This document shows positions 1-8,552 of a stretch of 64,000 bases of DNA, one piece after another (the first letter of the stretch is position 1; each line of letters starts with the position of its first letter). The translations under genes and the position numbers were made by a program. This DNA comes from CAVQBP01 sp964448105 (GTDB lineage Bacteria > Bacteroidota > Ignavibacteria > Ignavibacteriales > Ignavibacteriaceae), in NCBI GenBank assembly GCA_964448105.1, contig CAYUVK010000012.1, positions 1 through 64,000 on the forward strand. Direction: 5' to 3'. Below the pieces are notes generated by a model. It worked only from the letters and a program-made list of their open reading frames with translations. It was not told the DNA's origin and made no database searches.

Positions 1-91
1 AAATTATTGGTAGTAACTCATAAAGGAAAGCGAGACCTTTATTAATTTACCGAAGTTATTAAAGAAATGATAATATTTTTGTTATAAAAAA

Positions 92-1009
92 TTAAAACTT
101 TACTGAATTCAATCTACCAAATGAAAATATTGTTGGATTTAATAGTTGCGGTACTTTATTAATCTCAATCTTTATGGCGGAAATTCCGGTATCCAAAAAA
201 TTAATTTGATTCTGATTTTTTAATTCATTTTTGAAGCTTCCTCTTGCATTTAAAAATCTTATTCCTTTTTTAAAATATTGAGATGATTCATGGTAGTGGC
301 CATGCAGAACCAGATCTACTGTAAAATTATTGAATAATTCAAAGAGTTTCCTTTTAGTCCTGAGTTTCATTGTTTGCTTTTCAATAATTTCCCAAACACT
401 TCTGAATCGATTTTCCTGCAGTTGTTTAGTTTCATGGAAATGGTGATGTATTAATACCAGCTTTGTTTTGCATTTTTCATACATGTTAAAGATACTTATT
501 AATTCATTAAGCTGATTTCCGCTTATTTCACCGTTTGATGCAAATATATTCTTGGTTTTTGAATATTCTGCAACTGAATTTAAACCAACAATTAAAATGT
601 CACCAATTACTTTAGCATAAGGAAAAATATTAACCGGAGAAATGTAATTGCAATATTTAAATGATTCTTTAAAATAATCATAAAATTCTCTTACTCTTAG
701 TTTGTAATCAATTGCTTCACAATGGTTAGTAAAATTAAAGAGATCTTCAACGGTTACTACCCCGCCAAAAATGTCATGGTTGCCGATAACCAGGGACAGT
801 CTATCTGATGTTAAAAAACCATTTTGTTTTAATACTTTTCTAAGTAATTCAAAATCGTATTCATCCGGACTTTCCACAAGATCACCGGTTATTATAAGAT
901 GATCAACATTTTTAGAATTACAGTAATGTAATAGACTTTCAAATTTATATAAATCAAAATTTCTAAAAAATGTTGTGAAATGAATATCGGAAAGATGAGC
1001 AATTTTCAT
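92..1009 (-). CDS. calcineurin-like metallophosphoesterase
   Basis: This 305-residue protein has the full dinuclear-metal phosphoesterase motif set: D8-x-H10 near the N-terminus, GD at residues 42-43, GNHD at 76-79, a histidine cluster at 188-192 and HGHYH at 236-240. Members of the family hydrolyse phosphomonoesters or phosphodiesters (cyclic nucleotides, nucleic acids, lipid precursors), so the substrate cannot be assigned from sequence. There is no signal peptide or membrane segment, so it is probably cytosolic. It starts at the first ATG and stands alone, divergent from the GntR regulator across a gap of about 270 bases. The fold is certain and the substrate unknown. Confidence 0.9.
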   Translation of the reverse strand: MKIAHLSDIHFTTFFRNFDLYKFESLLHYCNSKNVDHLIITGDLVESPDEYDFELLRKVLKQNGFLTSDRLSLVIGNHDIFGGVVTVEDLFNFTNHCEAIDYKLRVREFYDYFKESFKYCNYISPVNIFPYAKVIGDILIVGLNSVAEYSKTKNIFASNGEISGNQLNELISIFNMYEKCKTKLVLIHHHFHETKQLQENRFRSVWEIIEKQTMKLRTKRKLFELFNNFTVDLVLHGHYHESSQYFKKGIRFLNARGSFKNELKNQNQINFLDTGISAIKIEINKVPQLLNPTIFSFGRLNSVKF

Positions 1010-1232
1010 ATTATATGTATTCTTTCCTTATCCATATCAATAATTCCCTAAGAAAGTTCTTATATGAATTAAATTTAATTAAGTGAAGGTAAATAAAATG
1101 TTAGCTGCACCAATAAACTTTATTCTAGTAACAGGGAATAATTGAATAAGTTAATATTTTATTAATTGTTATTACTTATCTTAACCCCATATCCAACCAA
1201 TGCTAAATTAAATAACAAAATTATTGATTTTC

Positions 1233-1274
1233 TGCTATATTTGTTCTATATTTAGTATAACAAATAATATAGCA
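1233..1274 (+). promoter_or_regulatory. probable autoregulatory operator and promoter of the GntR gene
   Basis: Just upstream of the regulator lies an inverted repeat, TTGTTCTA at 1241-1248 and TATAACAA at 1256-1263, with 7 of 8 positions paired across a 7-base spacer. An outer pair, TGCTATA (1233) and TATAGCA (ending 1274), extends the symmetry. TATATTTG at 1236-1243 fits the Bacteroidota -7 consensus TAnnTTTG, so the operator would overlap the promoter. Placement 9 bases before the ATG fits autoregulation by the YtrA-type protein. The symmetry is seen directly; binding is inferred. Confidence 0.55.
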
Positions 1275-1282
1275 AAGGAAAA

Positions 1283-1663
1283 ATGTTTATTAAAATAGAT
1301 TTTGAATCGGAAATCCCAATTTATGCACAGATTAAAAACCAGATTATTGAAGGAATTGCTTCTGGTAATTTAGCCGAAGGTGAATCATTGCCTTCCGTGC
1401 GGCAATTTGCAGGAAATTCCGGGATAAATATGCACACAGTCAACAAAGCATATTCATTATTGAGAGCGGACGGTTTTGTTACTGTACATAGAAGAAAGGG
1501 AGTTGTAGTAAATAAGCTTTCACAAATGCATAATCCTGCTTTTATGAAAGAAATTTCTAAAACTATTAAATCGGTTATAGCCGAAGCATATTGCAAGGGA
1601 ATAACCGAAGAAGAGTTTATAAGCAATTGTAAAAAAATTTATTTAGCGTTTAATGAAGGGTGA
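1283..1663 (+). CDS. GntR-family transcriptional regulator, YtrA subfamily
   Basis: The 126-residue protein carries an N-terminal GntR winged helix (about residues 10-75, with a PIYAQIKNQI start and a recognition region around SVRQFAGNSGINMHTVNKAY). Only a short helical tail of about 45 residues follows, the size and shape of the YtrA subfamily, which lacks a large effector domain. YtrA-type repressors usually control an adjacent membrane-transport or envelope-stress operon. Here the stop codon overlaps or abuts the start of a DUF1648 membrane protein, so the two are co-transcribed. An inverted repeat immediately upstream is the likely operator. Confidence 0.88.
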   Translation: MFIKIDFESEIPIYAQIKNQIIEGIASGNLAEGESLPSVRQFAGNSGINMHTVNKAYSLLRADGFVTVHRRKGVVVNKLSQMHNPAFMKEISKTIKSVIAEAYCKGITEEEFISNCKKIYLAFNEG

Positions 1664-1668
1664 CATCA

Positions 1669-2799
1669 ATGTCTGTTGAAGATAATTTTTTCTGGTTTCC
1701 ATATACTATAATGGTGATAGTTGCATTTATTGGTTTTATCGTACCTTTTCTTTTAAGGGAAAATATTCTATTCGGCTCACGTTTTCCAAATGAAATAGTT
1801 AATCATCCAGAGGTAATCAACCTTAAAAGGAATTATAAACATCTTTATTTATCAATCTTCATCCCTTTTCTGATTGTACTTGGTTTATTTCTATACTATT
1901 CTCCGGGTAATACATACATTAACGGTGGCATCCTTGTGGAAGTGTTTCTATTGTTTGTGATTTATGCAATTTATAACAAGAAAGCAAAAGAAATAAAGGG
2001 GGAATTATTGAGCCATGAGTATGTCAATACACAAAAGGAAATATTAACTATTGACACAAACTTTCGGGAAGGGAAATATCTAATATCAATCTGGTGGTTT
2101 CTTCCAGCGCTGCTTATAATTTTTCTTAACATTTTAATATTACTTTTATATTACAATAAAATACCTGATCAAATAACATTACACTTTAATTTGCAGGGAG
2201 TCGCAACACAGCTGACAAATAAATCTTATTGGCATGTATTATTAATACCCCTAACTTCAATCTTTATTCTTTGTGGTTTTATTGTGATGTATTTTTCTAT
2301 AAAAACATCCAAGCAGGAATTAGATTCCAATAAACCGGTAACATCAAAATTAAAAGACAGGTATTTCAGGCTTATCTGGTCTGACTATTCGATTATCCTA
2401 TGTACTGTTCTAGTAATATGGACTTTTTTTGTTTCACTTCACCTGGATAAGCTGATAGTCATTTCAAGTAAAACCTTTGAAGCTGTCAACATTGTAATGC
2501 CGTTTTTAATCCTTTCAACTGCATTGATATTAGTGATAAAAATAGGTCAATCCGGGAGTAGATTAAAGCTTAAAATGAATGAACCTGCTACAGGTATGAA
2601 CAATGTTGATGACGATTATTTCTGGAAATTAGGAATGATTTATTATAACCCGCATGATCCGTCGATTTTTGTTCCCAAAAGAATGGGAATTGGCTGGACT
2701 GTAAATTTAGGCCGTCCGGCAGGGGTTGTTATATTAATTGCACTTATTGTTATTCCGATAATAATAAGTCTGATTTCAAAAAAAATAATTATGAATTAG
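1669..2799 (+). CDS. DUF1648/DUF5808 integral membrane protein
   Basis: This polytopic membrane protein of 376 residues has about eight hydrophobic segments. A central stretch (YYNKIPDQITLHFNLQG) is the DUF1648 signature seen in SdpI-type immunity proteins. Near the C-terminus, DDDYFWKLGMIYYNP is characteristic of DUF5808. I chose the ATG at 1669 because GAAGGG lies about 8 bases upstream; a GTG at 1660 overlapping the regulator's stop is the alternative. Coupling to a YtrA-type repressor suggests a role in envelope stress or peptide-antibiotic response, but that is inference. The biochemical function is unknown. Confidence 0.8.
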   Translation: MSVEDNFFWFPYTIMVIVAFIGFIVPFLLRENILFGSRFPNEIVNHPEVINLKRNYKHLYLSIFIPFLIVLGLFLYYSPGNTYINGGILVEVFLLFVIYAIYNKKAKEIKGELLSHEYVNTQKEILTIDTNFREGKYLISIWWFLPALLIIFLNILILLLYYNKIPDQITLHFNLQGVATQLTNKSYWHVLLIPLTSIFILCGFIVMYFSIKTSKQELDSNKPVTSKLKDRYFRLIWSDYSIILCTVLVIWTFFVSLHLDKLIVISSKTFEAVNIVMPFLILSTALILVIKIGQSGSRLKLKMNEPATGMNNVDDDYFWKLGMIYYNPHDPSIFVPKRMGIGWTVNLGRPAGVVILIALIVIPIIISLISKKIIMN

Positions 2800-2889
2800 T
2801 TAGGGGATCTTTTTTATCCAATTAGATGTTTTAATTAAAAATAATGGTTGAAAATAATTGCAATTTTAAAATTTATTCGGGAGAAAAAC

Positions 2890-3822
2890 ATGAAAAATAT
2901 TATCATTGTTCTCTTAATGCTTTTTGCTTTTATGTTAAAAGTAAGAGCTGATGAAGTATCTATTGTTGTTAATGGGTGTACGCTTAAAGGAACCCTTGAA
3001 GTTCCTAAATCAGACAAACCAATTGATGTGGCTTTAATAATAGCAGGTTCCGGTCCGACCGACAGGGATGGTAATAATCCTTTGGGAGTCAAAAGTAATT
3101 CATATAAAATGCTTGCAGATTCACTTTTTAAATCCGGCTTTGCTTCATTGCGTTATGATAAGAGGGGAATTGGCGCAAGCGATAAAGTTAATGAATCGCA
3201 ATTGACGTTCGATACATATGTGAATGATGCTATTGAATGGATCAACTATTTAAAAAATAATAAACGTTTTTCAAAAATAATTGTAATTGGTCATAGTGAA
3301 GGTTCATTAATCGGAATGATTGCAGCAAAAAGAGCTGATGTAAGTAAGTTTATTTCATTGTGCGGTGCCGGTCGTCCTGCGTATTCTTTGATTGAAGAGC
3401 AACTAAAAAGCAACAAATTACCCGATGAATTGCTTAATAAATCCATTGCTATAATGGATAGTTTAAAGTTGGGTATTACTGTAAAAAATGTCGATCCATC
3501 TTTAAATATGCTTTTCAGACCAAGTGTACAACCGTATATGATTTCCTGGTTTAAATATGATCCGGTCAAGGAAATATCGAAGCTCTCAATACCAATTTTG
3601 ATTGTTGAAGGCACAACAGATATTCAAGTTGATGTTGAAGATGCAGAATTTCTTTCAAAAGCAAATAAAAATTCTGAATTAGCTGTAATAGAGAAAATGA
3701 ATCATATTTTAAAAAATGTACCGACAAGGGATAAGAATATTAATATACAGAGTTATTCTAACCCGGAATTACCTCTATCTTCAGAACTCTGCAAAAGAAT
3801 AACTAATTTTTTAAATGACTAA
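2890..3822 (+). CDS. secreted alpha/beta hydrolase (S33-like)
   Basis: The start is the ATG at 2890, preceded by GGGAG, which gives a clean signal peptide (MKNIIIVLLMLFAFMLKVRA). A longer reading from 2848 would bury it. The mature protein has an alpha/beta-hydrolase fold: an oxyanion segment AGSGPTDRDG near residue 52, the nucleophile elbow GHSEG with Ser136, an acidic VEGTTD motif and a late His in MNHILKN. Such exported hydrolases in Bacteroidota are usually esterases or peptidases of the S33 clan; the substrate is not predictable. It stands alone, with unrelated neighbours on either side. Confidence 0.85.
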   Translation: MKNIIIVLLMLFAFMLKVRADEVSIVVNGCTLKGTLEVPKSDKPIDVALIIAGSGPTDRDGNNPLGVKSNSYKMLADSLFKSGFASLRYDKRGIGASDKVNESQLTFDTYVNDAIEWINYLKNNKRFSKIIVIGHSEGSLIGMIAAKRADVSKFISLCGAGRPAYSLIEEQLKSNKLPDELLNKSIAIMDSLKLGITVKNVDPSLNMLFRPSVQPYMISWFKYDPVKEISKLSIPILIVEGTTDIQVDVEDAEFLSKANKNSELAVIEKMNHILKNVPTRDKNINIQSYSNPELPLSSELCKRITNFLND

Positions 3823-3940
3823 AGCTATTCATGTAACAGATATAAAAATAAACTTGAATATCGGATTTAAACGAAGGAAGAAATGTTTCAGAAGGTTTAT
3901 TAAAAAGTCCAGCAGTTCTTGTTAAGAAATGCGAATAAAA

Positions 3941-4978
3941 TTATCTAACTCTTTTAAATATTTCGCATTTAGTGCAAACTGTGTAATTAGTATCTCCTTT
4001 ATAATTTAATTTATTAAATAGACTTCTTGAATATTTATATTTGTCATTGTACCAGATTTCTTCAAAAGACTCCTTGGTTAGATCTCCCCAGACATTTTCT
4101 TTACTTGTAACCCAGCAGCATGGGGTAATTTTTCCATCTGGATTAATAACTGTAGATGTAAAGAGCTGGTTGCATGGTTTATTATTTATTGGAAACTTAT
4201 TTCCATTTTTATAATAGTCCAAAACAAACTCTTTATTTTGCGGCAGCCATTGTTTTTTTCGTTCATCAAGGGTTCCATCAAAAATTAAATCAGGAATATC
4301 ATCAGCTAATCCCATCTTATCAAAGGTAATTTCAATGCCAAATTCCTTTGCCAATTTTTTTGCATAATCGATTTCATGTTCATTAAATCTATTGACAATG
4401 AATTTCCAGACAATTTTAGAATCTCTTTTATTCAATCTTTTTTTTGCATCAACGGTCATCTTAATATTATTGATTACCCAATCGAATCTCCCTTTAACTC
4501 TATATTTTTCATAAGTTTCTTGAGAAGCTCCATCTGCAGAAATTACAAGTTGATGTAATCCTGAATTAATCAATTCTTCAAAAAATTCAGGTTTTTGTTT
4601 GAAGCTTAAATTTGTATGTGTAATTGTATAAATATTCCTTGAAACCGATTCCTTTATTATATTGAAAATTTCATGATGCAGCAGCGGTTCGCCCCAATTA
4701 AATAAAACTAAAACTCTAAGTGAAGGAATTTTGTCTAGAACTGTTCTGAAAGTATCAAATGACATCTTTCCTTTTTCATAATTTTGATTTTTTGATGCGC
4801 AAAGGGGGCAATCCAGATTACAAATATTTATTGGATCAACAACAGCGGCCCTGGGAAGTTTTGGTTTTAAAGTATCCGGGTTAAATCTGTATTTAAGCCA
4901 TTCGGAAATTTTATTCTGAATGTTAATAGGTATTCTTTGCCAAATTAAAAGATAAAATTGAAATAAAAATTTATTCAT
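3941..4978 (-). CDS. radical SAM/SPASM domain enzyme
   Basis: The 345-residue protein has the radical SAM cluster motif CNLDCPLC (Cys53, Cys57, Cys60), followed by a TIM-barrel segment with FNWGEPLLH. A C-terminal SPASM-type region has cysteines in CNQLF, PCCW and CTKC that would bind an auxiliary Fe-S cluster. SPASM enzymes modify peptides or proteins, or act on lipids and sugars. No precursor-peptide gene is visible nearby. A flippase-like membrane protein lies 78 bases upstream on the same strand, so a lipid- or envelope-related role is possible. The family is sure and the substrate unknown. Confidence 0.87.
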   Translation of the reverse strand: MNKFLFQFYLLIWQRIPINIQNKISEWLKYRFNPDTLKPKLPRAAVVDPINICNLDCPLCASKNQNYEKGKMSFDTFRTVLDKIPSLRVLVLFNWGEPLLHHEIFNIIKESVSRNIYTITHTNLSFKQKPEFFEELINSGLHQLVISADGASQETYEKYRVKGRFDWVINNIKMTVDAKKRLNKRDSKIVWKFIVNRFNEHEIDYAKKLAKEFGIEITFDKMGLADDIPDLIFDGTLDERKKQWLPQNKEFVLDYYKNGNKFPINNKPCNQLFTSTVINPDGKITPCCWVTSKENVWGDLTKESFEEIWYNDKYKYSRSLFNKLNYKGDTNYTVCTKCEIFKRVR

Positions 4979-5056
4979 TTGATAATTTATTTTTGAAGAT
5001 TACAAAATTGAAAAACAAAATATGGAAATTTGTTAAATCAAATAACCTTACAATTT

Positions 5057-6022
5057 CTAATCTTCTATTGTTTTATAAACAAAATTAAAGTTCGAAAACC
5101 ATTTCCTATAGAAGAAAATAAACACCGCTCCAACGGCAACAGCAAACCACAATGTAACAGTTCTTATAATAAATGTAGATGCTACCGCTATATCTTTTGA
5201 GAATCCTTCCTGAACAATAAAAAAAACAAAAGAACCGTCTGTTACTCCAATACCACCGGGAAGCATGGTTAAAGAACCGATAATTGTTCCGAATGCATAT
5301 ACAAATGCTGCCCAGATTATTGATATATTCAAACCTAATGATTTTAATATAACATAAAAACTGATACACTCAAATGACCAGGATATTATACTTGTGAAAA
5401 GCATAAAAAATAAAGCTCTTCCTTTAAGCATCGAGTGAAAGCTTTCATAAGCAATATTAATCTTTGATAAATATTTATGCAGGAATTTCAACCTGGATAA
5501 AAAGCTTATAAACCTAATTGAAATATTTTTGTTGCTTATAAAAAGAATGAGAGAAAGGAACAAAATAATCAATAAGCTCATTATGAATATTCCATAATTA
5601 TATATTATTGCTCCTGCCAATGCAATTAATATAATTGAAATCAAATCAGTAATTCTCTCGGAAAAAACTATCGGTGCTGTTTTGCTTATTTGCTCGCCTG
5701 TTATTTGTTTAACCAAGTATGATTTGAATAATTCACCCAATGCTCCCGGAGTTGCGAGCATAACTAGGCTGGACATAAAAATTATAAATGATTCGCGGGT
5801 GGAGATTTTTATCTTTAACAAATGAAGATAAAAATTCCATTTGTAGAACCTGGTAAAAAAAGTGAAAAACGATAGAGAAAATAATATTGGAAGTAAATAA
5901 AAATTAAAGTTTTCGAAAGAATTTAGAACAGATTCATAATTACCGTAAATTGAAAGTATTATATAAAAGGAAATTGAAAAACCTAATAAAATTAAAATAT
6001 TCTTTTTTACTTTTTCGAGCAA
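5057..6022 (-). CDS. lysylphosphatidylglycerol-synthase-type flippase domain protein (YbhN/UPF0104)
   Basis: This 321-residue protein has about eight membrane helices. It carries the conserved family signatures PGALGELFKSYLVK near residue 90 and MLPGGIGVTDGSF near residue 260, diagnostic of the LPG_synthase_TM domain (PF03706). It lacks the soluble aminoacyltransferase domain of MprF, so it is a membrane-only member. These are often found with lipid or polyprenyl-linked sugar enzymes and may flip or bind lipids. It lies directly upstream of the radical SAM gene on the same strand and may be co-transcribed with it. Confidence 0.85.
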   Translation of the reverse strand: MLEKVKKNILILLGFSISFYIILSIYGNYESVLNSFENFNFYLLPILFSLSFFTFFTRFYKWNFYLHLLKIKISTRESFIIFMSSLVMLATPGALGELFKSYLVKQITGEQISKTAPIVFSERITDLISIILIALAGAIIYNYGIFIMSLLIILFLSLILFISNKNISIRFISFLSRLKFLHKYLSKINIAYESFHSMLKGRALFFMLFTSIISWSFECISFYVILKSLGLNISIIWAAFVYAFGTIIGSLTMLPGGIGVTDGSFVFFIVQEGFSKDIAVASTFIIRTVTLWFAVAVGAVFIFFYRKWFSNFNFVYKTIED

Positions 6023-6358
6023 AATTTGAACCGGAATTAATATTTAATATAAACGCTTACTAATTTAATAAATTGTGCACTATACTTTATCTATTAAAAG
6101 TAAATAAATAACAAAATAATGCCATAATGCATTAAATCGGAAAGTAAAATTTTTCTTAATTTACAAGGATTAATTTGTGTGAGACGAAACACTTTAATAT
6201 ATAACTAAAATTAAAAGTGATCCTCATCTATGGTGTTAAAATTTTGTTTTAAATCAATTTTTGATTTAGTTATCTTTTTAAAAAATATCCTTAATTTTTT
6301 TTAAGAATGCTATTGATGATCACCATGTTATTTTAATAACTTCCAAAACGAGGTATCT
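6023..6358. other. intergenic region, no gene seen
   Basis: This AT-rich gap of about 335 bases separates the leftward flippase gene from the rightward response regulator. It must hold the divergent promoters. The longest ATG-started reading frame I noticed (around 6231) is about 24 residues of low-complexity hydrophobic sequence, which I do not regard as a gene. No hairpin or clear TAnnTTTG box stands out. Confidence 0.5.
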
Positions 6359-6745
6359 ATGACCAAAATTTTAATTGCTGAAGATGAAAATATTGTAGCA
6401 TTAAATATTAAGAAAACCTTAGAATCTTTAGGATACTTTATATCTGCAGTTGTAAAAAGTGGAGAAGATGCAATAAAACAGGTTGAAAAAAGTAAACCCG
6501 ATTTAATATTAATGGATATAATGTTAAAAGGATTGACTGACGGAATAGAAACTGCAGAAATCATTACTAAAAACTTTAACATTCCTATTGTATTTTTAAC
6601 TGCTTTATCCGATGAAAAAACCATTGATAGGGCTGCATTCACTAAACCGTATGGCTACCTTTTAAAACCATTTACCAATAAGGAAATGTATACTGCAATC
6701 GAAAATGCTTTAATAAATTTTGAAGAGAGTGTAAAAAATAATTAA
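6359..6745 (+). CDS. stand-alone response regulator receiver domain
   Basis: All 128 residues form a CheY-like receiver. The acidic pocket is E8/D9, the phospho-acceptor is D53 (LILMDIML), and the conserved Thr81 and Lys103 (LLKPFT) are present. There is no output domain, so signalling must go through a protein partner such as a hybrid kinase or phosphorelay. No histidine kinase is encoded in the window, so this is an orphan receiver. A 73-residue unknown protein follows on the same strand after about 210 bases, probably as a separate unit. Confidence 0.93.
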   Translation: MTKILIAEDENIVALNIKKTLESLGYFISAVVKSGEDAIKQVEKSKPDLILMDIMLKGLTDGIETAEIITKNFNIPIVFLTALSDEKTIDRAAFTKPYGYLLKPFTNKEMYTAIENALINFEESVKNN

Positions 6746-6958
6746 TTAAAATTTTTGATTTCTTTTGAATAATTAATTTCATAACCAAAATTTAAGTTGT
6801 GAGTAATCAAACTCCTTTTTAATCTGTTCTTTTTAAAATATCTGTCTTACATTGAAACAATTTTAATTGCATTTTTGTGCAGATTTTGTATAAAATGAAC
6901 TTTTTTATGTAGGCATATCAATTGTCTTTCCTGAGTAAATAATTAACTGGAGTCTGAA

Positions 6959-7180
6959 ATGCCCAGAAATTTTATAGGCACTGATGGTTATTATGAAATT
7001 TATAACCGGACAAGTATAATACATCAAAAGATTAATGACCATAAAACAGCTTACAAATACAAGATCTATAATTGTGTTAAAAATGTCCCTAATTCACAAG
7101 ACAGATGGAGAATTGAACAGATAATGATTGGTAATGGAGTTGAGGAAGAATTAAATCAATATAGAAGAGTAATTTCTTAG
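6959..7180 (+). CDS. small hypothetical protein
   Basis: This 73-residue hydrophilic protein matches no family I recognise. It is basic, rich in Tyr, Asn and Ile, and has no signal peptide, membrane helix or cysteine pair. Support for it being real comes from GGAG about 6 bases before the ATG and a full-length frame ending cleanly before the convergent M23 peptidase gene. The opening MPRNFIGTDGYYEIY resembles a short surface-exposed beta segment, but no function can be proposed. Confidence 0.5.
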   Translation: MPRNFIGTDGYYEIYNRTSIIHQKINDHKTAYKYKIYNCVKNVPNSQDRWRIEQIMIGNGVEEELNQYRRVIS

Positions 7181-7203
7181 AAAGCCTTGGAATAAAATAA
7201 ACA

Positions 7204-8103
7204 TCAATTCTGCCCTATCGAAGCAAAATAATTAAATTTTTTAAAAAAGAAGTTTTCAGGGTTTAACTTTTGTCCATTATGCTCAACTTCATAATGAAGA
7301 TGCGGCCCGGTTGACAAACCTGTATTTCCTGTTAAAGCGATAACATCTCCCCTTTGTATTTTTGTACCTCTTTTTGTTTTTACTTTAGACAAATGGGCAT
7401 AAATTGTTCGATATCCAAAACCATGATTTACAATAACGGATAATCCGTATCCACCATTGCGTCCGGTAAATTCAACAACACCATCTCCTGTTGCATGTAC
7501 AGGAGTCCCGGGGTTTGCTACTATATCAATACCTTCATGCATTCGTACCCGGTGAAGAATAGGATGCATTCGCATTCCGAACCTGTCAGATAAATCACCA
7601 CCGCATGGTTTAATTGCAGGAAGGCTCATGGATAGTTTTTGGTTTAATTTTAATTGGTTTATGATTTCATTGTATTGGGCTTTTTCAAAAGAAATTTTTC
7701 TTGATACTTCGTCAACAAAGGATGCGGCTTCAGTTAATTTTATATCTGCATTACCGGATAAAAAATCTATTGAGTTATCAAATGAACCTCCACCTGTTCC
7801 AAACATCATTTCATCTTTTGATAGTGGTGAAAGGTTAACTGCTAATCTTAAATAATTATTTCGAGAGGTCATACTGTCTAGTTCGGTATTTAAATTTTTG
7901 TATAAAGTTAAAATTTTATCTACTTTATTTTTTAAAGCTGTATGTTCATCTTGATGATTGGATGCAAAGAACCGGTTTGCGCCAACTATCGTTAAACCGA
8001 GGTATATTATTATTGCAGGAAACAGGATAAATAATTTAGATTTAAGATTTTTTATTTCAATAAACTTTGTGCGTTCTTCGGAGAAATAGTATAATTTTTT
8101 CAT
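7204..8103 (-). CDS. M23 (LytM-type) metallopeptidase, membrane-anchored
   Basis: The protein has a short cytosolic N-terminus, one membrane helix (about residues 24-44), a coiled-coil-like linker (55-160) and a C-terminal LytM domain (about 165-285). The zinc ligands are complete: His189 and Asp193 in MHEGID, and His270 in the HLH motif (268-270), with His237 also conserved, so it should be catalytically active. Family members cut peptide crosslinks in peptidoglycan and act in cell elongation or division. The layout (TM, coiled coil, LytM) resembles MepM/NlpD-like envelope hydrolases. A possible tiny membrane ORF lies just upstream. Confidence 0.92.
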   Translation of the reverse strand: MKKLYYFSEERTKFIEIKNLKSKLFILFPAIIIYLGLTIVGANRFFASNHQDEHTALKNKVDKILTLYKNLNTELDSMTSRNNYLRLAVNLSPLSKDEMMFGTGGGSFDNSIDFLSGNADIKLTEAASFVDEVSRKISFEKAQYNEIINQLKLNQKLSMSLPAIKPCGGDLSDRFGMRMHPILHRVRMHEGIDIVANPGTPVHATGDGVVEFTGRNGGYGLSVIVNHGFGYRTIYAHLSKVKTKRGTKIQRGDVIALTGNTGLSTGPHLHYEVEHNGQKLNPENFFFKKFNYFASIGQN

Positions 8104-8153
8104 TTGAATCCTTTTGATTATTATGGATTTTCAGTTATGGAATTAACCTTGAA

Positions 8154-8258
8154 CTAAAGACTATTTCTTTTATAGATGTCGCTTTTCCTATCCTCTATTA
8201 TTGATTTAAAAAGCACAATAAGGAAAATTATACAGGCAATTATTACCAAGTATTCCAT
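8154..8258 (-). CDS. possible 34-residue single-helix membrane protein
   Basis: An ATG-to-TAG frame on the minus strand encodes 34 residues: a hydrophobic helix (YLVIIACIIFLIVLF) followed by a basic, charged tail (KSIIEDRKSDIYKRNSL). That is the classic make-up of a bacterial small membrane protein. It lies 50 bases upstream of the M23 peptidase gene on the same strand. AAAGGA is 12 bases before the ATG, farther than ideal. The reading is real but its expression is unproven, and a chance AT-rich frame is possible. Confidence 0.3.
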   Translation of the reverse strand: MEYLVIIACIIFLIVLFKSIIEDRKSDIYKRNSL

Positions 8259-8552
8259 TTATTACTTTAATCCTTTATTTTTTCTAAGCCTTTCAATATT
8301 GATTATTTTATCTTAATTTCCCATTATTGCTGTAATAAGTTTAAAAATTTTAAGAGATTTTAAATGGATATTTAAACTTCACTCATTAAAAATTTCAAAA
8401 ATAGTACCATGAAAAAGTGTATTTAAAACATACGAATAAAAGGCTTTACAGTGAGATTAAAAGAGCGTTTTTGAAGAGAATGAACCGCTTTCAAGCTAAA
8501 CAATTTAATAATATTATTTGAAAAAGATCTTTAAATTATCTAGATAACTTAT
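8259..8552. other. intergenic region downstream of the T9SS gene
   Basis: Together with 8104-8153 this forms the 450-base gap between the M23 peptidase and the T9SS-domain gene. Apart from the candidate small membrane ORF at 8154-8258, I see only AT-rich sequence with no strong terminator hairpin and no convincing frame. Any promoter serving the peptidase must lie here. Confidence 0.4.

Noticed and set aside
5106..5369. 87-residue frame, Cys/Tyr/Arg-rich
   Set aside because: Out-of-frame shadow of the flippase-like gene; composition is typical of a false frame.
6231..6305. 24-residue hydrophobic frame before the response regulator
   Set aside because: Low complexity, no ribosome site, expected by chance in AT-rich DNA.
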